Shown piece by piece: positions 7,014 through 9,492 of a stretch of DNA of 9,492 bases. This DNA is from Pseudomonadota bacterium (lineage in GTDB: Bacteria; Myxococcota; Myxococcia; Myxococcales; Myxococcaceae). Positions within the stretch are counted from its first letter, which is position 1. Each line of letters opens with the position of its first letter. The DNA lies in NCBI GenBank assembly GCA_023424585.1, contig JAFADT010000620.1, positions 1-9,492 of the forward strand, read 5' to 3'. The notes under the pieces were generated by a model that saw nothing but the letters and a program-made list of their open reading frames with translations, did not search any database and was not told where the DNA came from. The position numbers were made by a program, and so were the translations under genes.

Positions 7014-7190
7014 ATGCCCATCTACGAGTTCTTCTGCCGCAAGTGTCAGGAGCCCTTCACCGCGTTCATGACCATCAAGGAGCACGACGAGCGAGCACCA
7101 CAGTGCCCGCGCGGCCACGACGCGAAGGAGGTGGAGAAGCGCATCTCTTCCGCCCACGCCGTGACCACCCGGAAGTCGCTCACCTACTGA
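7014..7190 (+). CDS. FmdB-family small zinc ribbon protein
   Basis: A 58-residue protein beginning MPIYEFFCRKCQEPF, the characteristic start of the FmdB/CxxC_CxxC_SSSS family. The family was named for a putative regulator of formamidase genes; its members are small zinc ribbons of unproven general role. Cys8 and Cys11 form the first knuckle. The second knuckle reads CPRGH (31-35), where the family usually has CPxCG, so the fourth ligand is absent or is supplied by His35. The Ser-rich tail of longer homologues is reduced to ISSAHAV. The start is firm: AGGGGAG (7001-7007) lies six bases before the ATG. It is followed by a hairpin and by a decayed capA-like gene, and appears to stand alone. Confidence 0.92.
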   Translation: MPIYEFFCRKCQEPFTAFMTIKEHDERAPQCPRGHDAKEVEKRISSAHAVTTRKSLTY

Positions 7191-7202
7191 AGCAGTCCTG
7201 GC

Positions 7203-7230
7203 GCCCTTGTCCCCTTGAACGGGCAAGGGC
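7203..7230 (+). terminator. Hairpin downstream of fmdB with two alternative registers
   Basis: GCCCTTG (7203-7209) pairs with CAAGGGC (7224-7230) around 14 bases. A second copy of CCCTTG at 7212-7217 can pair instead with CAAGGG (7224-7229) around six bases. It begins 13 bases after the fmdB stop codon, so it is probably its terminator, though no T tract follows. Confidence 0.5.
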
Positions 7231-7243
7231 CCGCACGGCGGCG

Positions 7244-7583
7244 ATGACTCCGGTTCACCAGGACACGAGGCGGATCTCCCTCTTCCTCTGCGGCGACGTG
7301 ATGACCGGCAGGGGCATTGATCAGGTGCTGCCCCACCCCGCCCCGCCCGGCCTCCACGAGGCGTACCGGCGGGATGCCCGGGCCTACGTCCCACCCTCGC
7401 GGCATCGAGATCCACCACGGCCACCTCATCCTCCATGGCTGCGGCGACTTCCTGAATGACTACGAGGGCTTCTTGGGCCACGAGGACTTCCGGCCGGACT
7501 CGGCGGTGATGTACCTGGCGTCGGTGGATCCAACGGACGGCCGACTCGCCAGCCTGCGCATGCTCCCCATGCAATTGCGCCAG
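7244..7583 (+). pseudogene. CapA-type metallophosphatase remnant with internal deletion
   Basis: Two pieces of one protein family lie in different frames. The first, from ATG 7244, reads ISLFLCGDVMTGRGIDQVLP, the N-terminal metal-binding strand typical of CapA (the poly-gamma-glutamate capsule synthesis/PGA_cap family with a calcineurin-like phosphatase fold), and continues to RDARAYV at about 7390. The second, from about 7389 in the next frame, reads SHPRGIEIHHGHLILHGCGD followed by FLNDYEGF, the family's C-terminal motif block, and stops matching after PMQLRQ at 7583. Everything normally between these blocks is missing, including the central metal-ligand motifs, as is the C-terminal end. 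After the junction the first frame runs out of frame to a stop at 7459. No ribosome-binding site precedes the ATG. G/C-rich third positions are still kept in both pieces, so the loss looks recent. An intact family member has about 340-380 residues (family knowledge). No protein is expected to function. Confidence 0.8.
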
Positions 7584-7697
7584 CAAGGATCAAGCTGCCC
7601 CGGAGGGCAGGCCAACCATCCGCCGGTGGCGAATGCCTCACGGGCACCGGTGCCAACGGATTGCCACAATCCCTCTCGAAGTCCAGGCTGCGAAGTC

Positions 7698-9407
7698 ATG
7701 CGAGCCATTGAACGGGGACTGGTCTGTTTGTTGTTGTTGGGAAGCCAGGTCGTCTGGGCGCATCCGTCGCGTCCAGCCATCTGGGGTGAAAGCGCGATGG
7801 TGAAGGTGCGCCCGGAGACGCCGCCCCGCGTCCAGGGGTCGGTTTCCCTGACCGCCGCGCGCAACGAGTTCGTGTCCTTCCAGGTGGTCCTTCACGGAGG
7901 ACCGTCGGGCCTGCGAGGCGTGAGCGCCGTCCTGCCGGAGCTGCGCGGTGATCGGTCGCGCATCCAAGGCGGGGACCTGCTGCTCTACCGGGAAGCGCTC
8001 CTGGACATCACGACGCCCACGCCTCCGGGGACGACGCCCGGGCGGTGGCCGGATGGCCTGGTGCCGGACGTGGACGAGGTGGTGGGAGAGAAGCGTCTGG
8101 CCTTTCCCTTCGATGTGCCCGCGGGCGAGTCCCGCGCGGTCTGGGTGGACGTGCACGTGCCCTCCACCGCGCGGCCCGGCACCTACCGGGGCGCCGTGTC
8201 GGTGAAGGGTGCTGGCTTCACCTCGCGCGTGGAGGTGGACCTCCAGGTGGTGGACGCCCTCCTGCCGAGCACCTCTTCCCTGCGCAGCGCGTTCCTGCTC
8301 TGGCCTCCCCACGTGTGCCGTGCCTTCACCGGAGATCCGGTGTGCCCCGTGGACACCCAGGTGCGCCTCCTGAAGCGGTTCCACCGGATGGCGTTGGAGC
8401 ACCGCATCTCCCTGGCGAGCGGCTTTCCCCGTCAGGTGGACCTGCCCACGTGGGACCTGCCGGACTACGACACGTTCAGTGAGCGCTGGGGGCCGTTCCT
8501 CAACGGATCCGCGCCCAACCGCCTGCCCGGAGCGCGCATGACGGCCTTGCAATACCTGGGGCCAGGCGACGGCGCGTCGCTGGCGGAGTTCCAGACGGAG
8601 GCGACGGCACGCGGCTGGCTGTCGCGCTCGTTCGACTATGTGGGGGATGAGCCGCCCTACGGCACCACCTGGGAGGCGGTGACGGCCCGAGCCGGGCTCA
8701 CCCGCACGGTGGCCCCGCGCTTGCGCACGCTGCTGACCAGCACCGTCACCGAGTTGGAGACCCACGGGCTGTTGGAGGACATCGACATCATCACCGTGCT
8801 GGCGAACTTCATCGACGGAACCCAGCCGCCCTACGAGGGGAACCAGCGCCCGAAGTACGACGACTTCCTCACCCGGCCGCACCGCGAGCTGTGGCTGTAC
8901 CAGAGCTGCGCGAGCCACGGCTGCGCCCCAGGAGAGCCCCCCCCGCCGGAGAACGTCCCCGGCCAGGGCTGGCCCTCGTACATGGTGGACCGCTCGGCGG
9001 CCAAGGCGCGCGGCATGCAGTGGCTGGCTTTCATCAACGGAGCCAGCGGCGAGCTGTATTACCAGACGGTGGGCCTGCTCTTCTCCGCGTGGACGACGCA
9101 GTTCCGCTTCAATGGCAATGGCGACGGCACGCTCTTCTATCCGGGGCTGCCCTCGATCATCGGAGGCACCACGGAGATCCCCCTGCCGTCGTTGCGCATG
9201 AAGCTCATCCGGCAGGGCATGCAGGACTACGAATGGCTGAAGCTGGTGAGTGACGCGGGCGACCCGGCGTACGCGCGCGCCGTGGCCCGGCAGCTCATCC
9301 CGCACGCCTGGGCGGTCCCCGACGACGGCGGTGCCTTCGACCGGGCGCGGCTCCAGCTCATCCGGCGCTACCTGCAACTGTGCCGGAATCGCGTCACGCC
9401 GCAGTAG
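7698..9407 (+). CDS. Secreted DUF4091-domain, GH123-like protein
   Basis: Encodes 569 residues. Residues 1-21 are a signal peptide (basic start, core LVCLLLLGSQVV, likely cut after WA), so the protein is exported. Residues about 30-190 form a beta-sandwich-like N-terminal domain. The rest has features of DUF4091, a domain related to glycoside hydrolase family 123: FDYVGDEPP with Asp317-Glu318, the acid pair expected of a GH123-like active site; HRELWLYQSC (395-404); then WLAFINGASGELYYQT in the barrel core; and LRMKLIRQGMQDYEWLKL (499-516), the typical C-terminal family motif. GH123 members release beta-N-acetylgalactosamine, but DUF4091 proteins are mostly untested, so the substrate is unknown. 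ATG 7698 was chosen because the signal peptide begins there, although only a weak AGG at 7684-7686 precedes it. Four consecutive leucines (11-14) are all TTG codons, unusual here. It lies 114 bases after the capA remnant; I see no gene or clear promoter in that gap. Confidence 0.92.
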   Translation: MRAIERGLVCLLLLGSQVVWAHPSRPAIWGESAMVKVRPETPPRVQGSVSLTAARNEFVSFQVVLHGGPSGLRGVSAVLPELRGDRSRIQGGDLLLYREALLDITTPTPPGTTPGRWPDGLVPDVDEVVGEKRLAFPFDVPAGESRAVWVDVHVPSTARPGTYRGAVSVKGAGFTSRVEVDLQVVDALLPSTSSLRSAFLLWPPHVCRAFTGDPVCPVDTQVRLLKRFHRMALEHRISLASGFPRQVDLPTWDLPDYDTFSERWGPFLNGSAPNRLPGARMTALQYLGPGDGASLAEFQTEATARGWLSRSFDYVGDEPPYGTTWEAVTARAGLTRTVAPRLRTLLTSTVTELETHGLLEDIDIITVLANFIDGTQPPYEGNQRPKYDDFLTRPHRELWLYQSCASHGCAPGEPPPPENVPGQGWPSYMVDRSAAKARGMQWLAFINGASGELYYQTVGLLFSAWTTQFRFNGNGDGTLFYPGLPSIIGGTTEIPLPSLRMKLIRQGMQDYEWLKLVSDAGDPAYARAVARQLIPHAWAVPDDGGAFDRARLQLIRRYLQLCRNRVTPQ

Positions 9408-9469
9408 CTGTTCTCTGCGGCCCCCACGAGCCCAAAAAAACGTAACTCCTCGCCGGAGCCCGTCGTGAC

Positions 9470-9492
9470 AAGTGAGGCATGAAGTGAGGAGG
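9470..9492 (+). repeat. Short direct repeat and possible ribosome-binding site at the window edge
   Basis: AAGTGAGG occurs at 9470-9477 and again at 9482-9489, a 12-base period. The second copy runs into GAGGAGG (9486-9492), a strong Shine-Dalgarno-like string, so a rightward gene may begin just past the edge. ATG at 9479 is followed at once by AAG TGA and is not a gene start. The rest of the gap from 9408 holds only an A7 run at 9434-9440. Confidence 0.35.

Noticed and set aside
7317..7697. Reading the capA tail and the DUF4091 protein as one fused protein
   Set aside because: The frame is continuous but the DUF4091 part starts with its own signal peptide, and the first codons from 7317 are out-of-frame capA sequence without a ribosome-binding site.
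7638..9377. A second 579-codon minus-strand open frame, opposite the DUF4091 gene
   Set aside because: Antisense shadow; the identical length to the frame inside the acylase gene is coincidence, as the sequences differ.
1..9492. CRISPR arrays, tRNA or rRNA genes, insertion sequences, prophage genes
   Set aside because: No regularly spaced repeats, clover-leaf candidates, transposase motifs or long terminal inverted repeats were seen.

Overview
The window is very GC-rich, and its reading frames use G or C at almost every third codon position. Gene content (secreted Ntn-hydrolase acylase, DUF4091 glycosidase-like protein, a protein with a Pro/Ala-rich N-terminus ending in GPVNLSG, a large orphan P-loop NTPase) suggests the chromosome of a myxobacterium of the Myxococcus/Corallococcus type. 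That assignment is inference from protein style, not from a marker gene. I see no tRNA, rRNA, CRISPR array, transposase, integrase or phage gene.

Left part (1-2945, minus strand): three genes read leftwards. YciI-family protein (2945-2583) is followed in the same frame by a 71-residue unknown protein (2549-2334), then by a large P-loop NTPase that starts at 2249 and runs off the left edge (749 residues visible). The NTPase has a clear Walker A motif, a DNVDR motif in place of a classic Walker B, and a long C-terminal half I cannot assign.

Middle part (2946-6648): a 124-bp divergent spacer carries a perfect 7-bp inverted repeat that overlaps the ribosome-binding site of the rightward gene. 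That gene (3070-5511) encodes a penicillin/acyl-homoserine-lactone acylase-type Ntn hydrolase with a lipoprotein signal. Its catalytic residues sit at the canonical beta-chain positions (Ser1, His23, Val70, Asn near 270). It converges on a leftward gene (6648-5551, TTG start) for a probable beta-propeller-like protein. A strong hairpin between the two stop codons probably terminates both.

Right part (6649-9492, plus strand): a 365-bp noncoding, hairpin-rich stretch precedes a 58-residue FmdB-type zinc ribbon gene (7014-7190). This is followed by the remains of a CapA-type metallophosphatase gene (7244-7583), reduced by an internal frame-breaking deletion and loss of its 3' end. Next comes an intact secreted DUF4091/GH123-like protein (7698-9407). 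The last 85 bases hold a short direct repeat and a possible ribosome-binding site for a gene outside the window.

Functionally this looks like ordinary accessory chromosome of a predatory or saprophytic soil bacterium: exported hydrolases acting on amides and glycans, plus small unknowns. I do not see a convincing multi-gene novel system. The best leads are the uncharacterised NTPase, the ribosome-binding-site hairpin before the acylase, the structured noncoding region before fmdB, and the decayed capA remnant.
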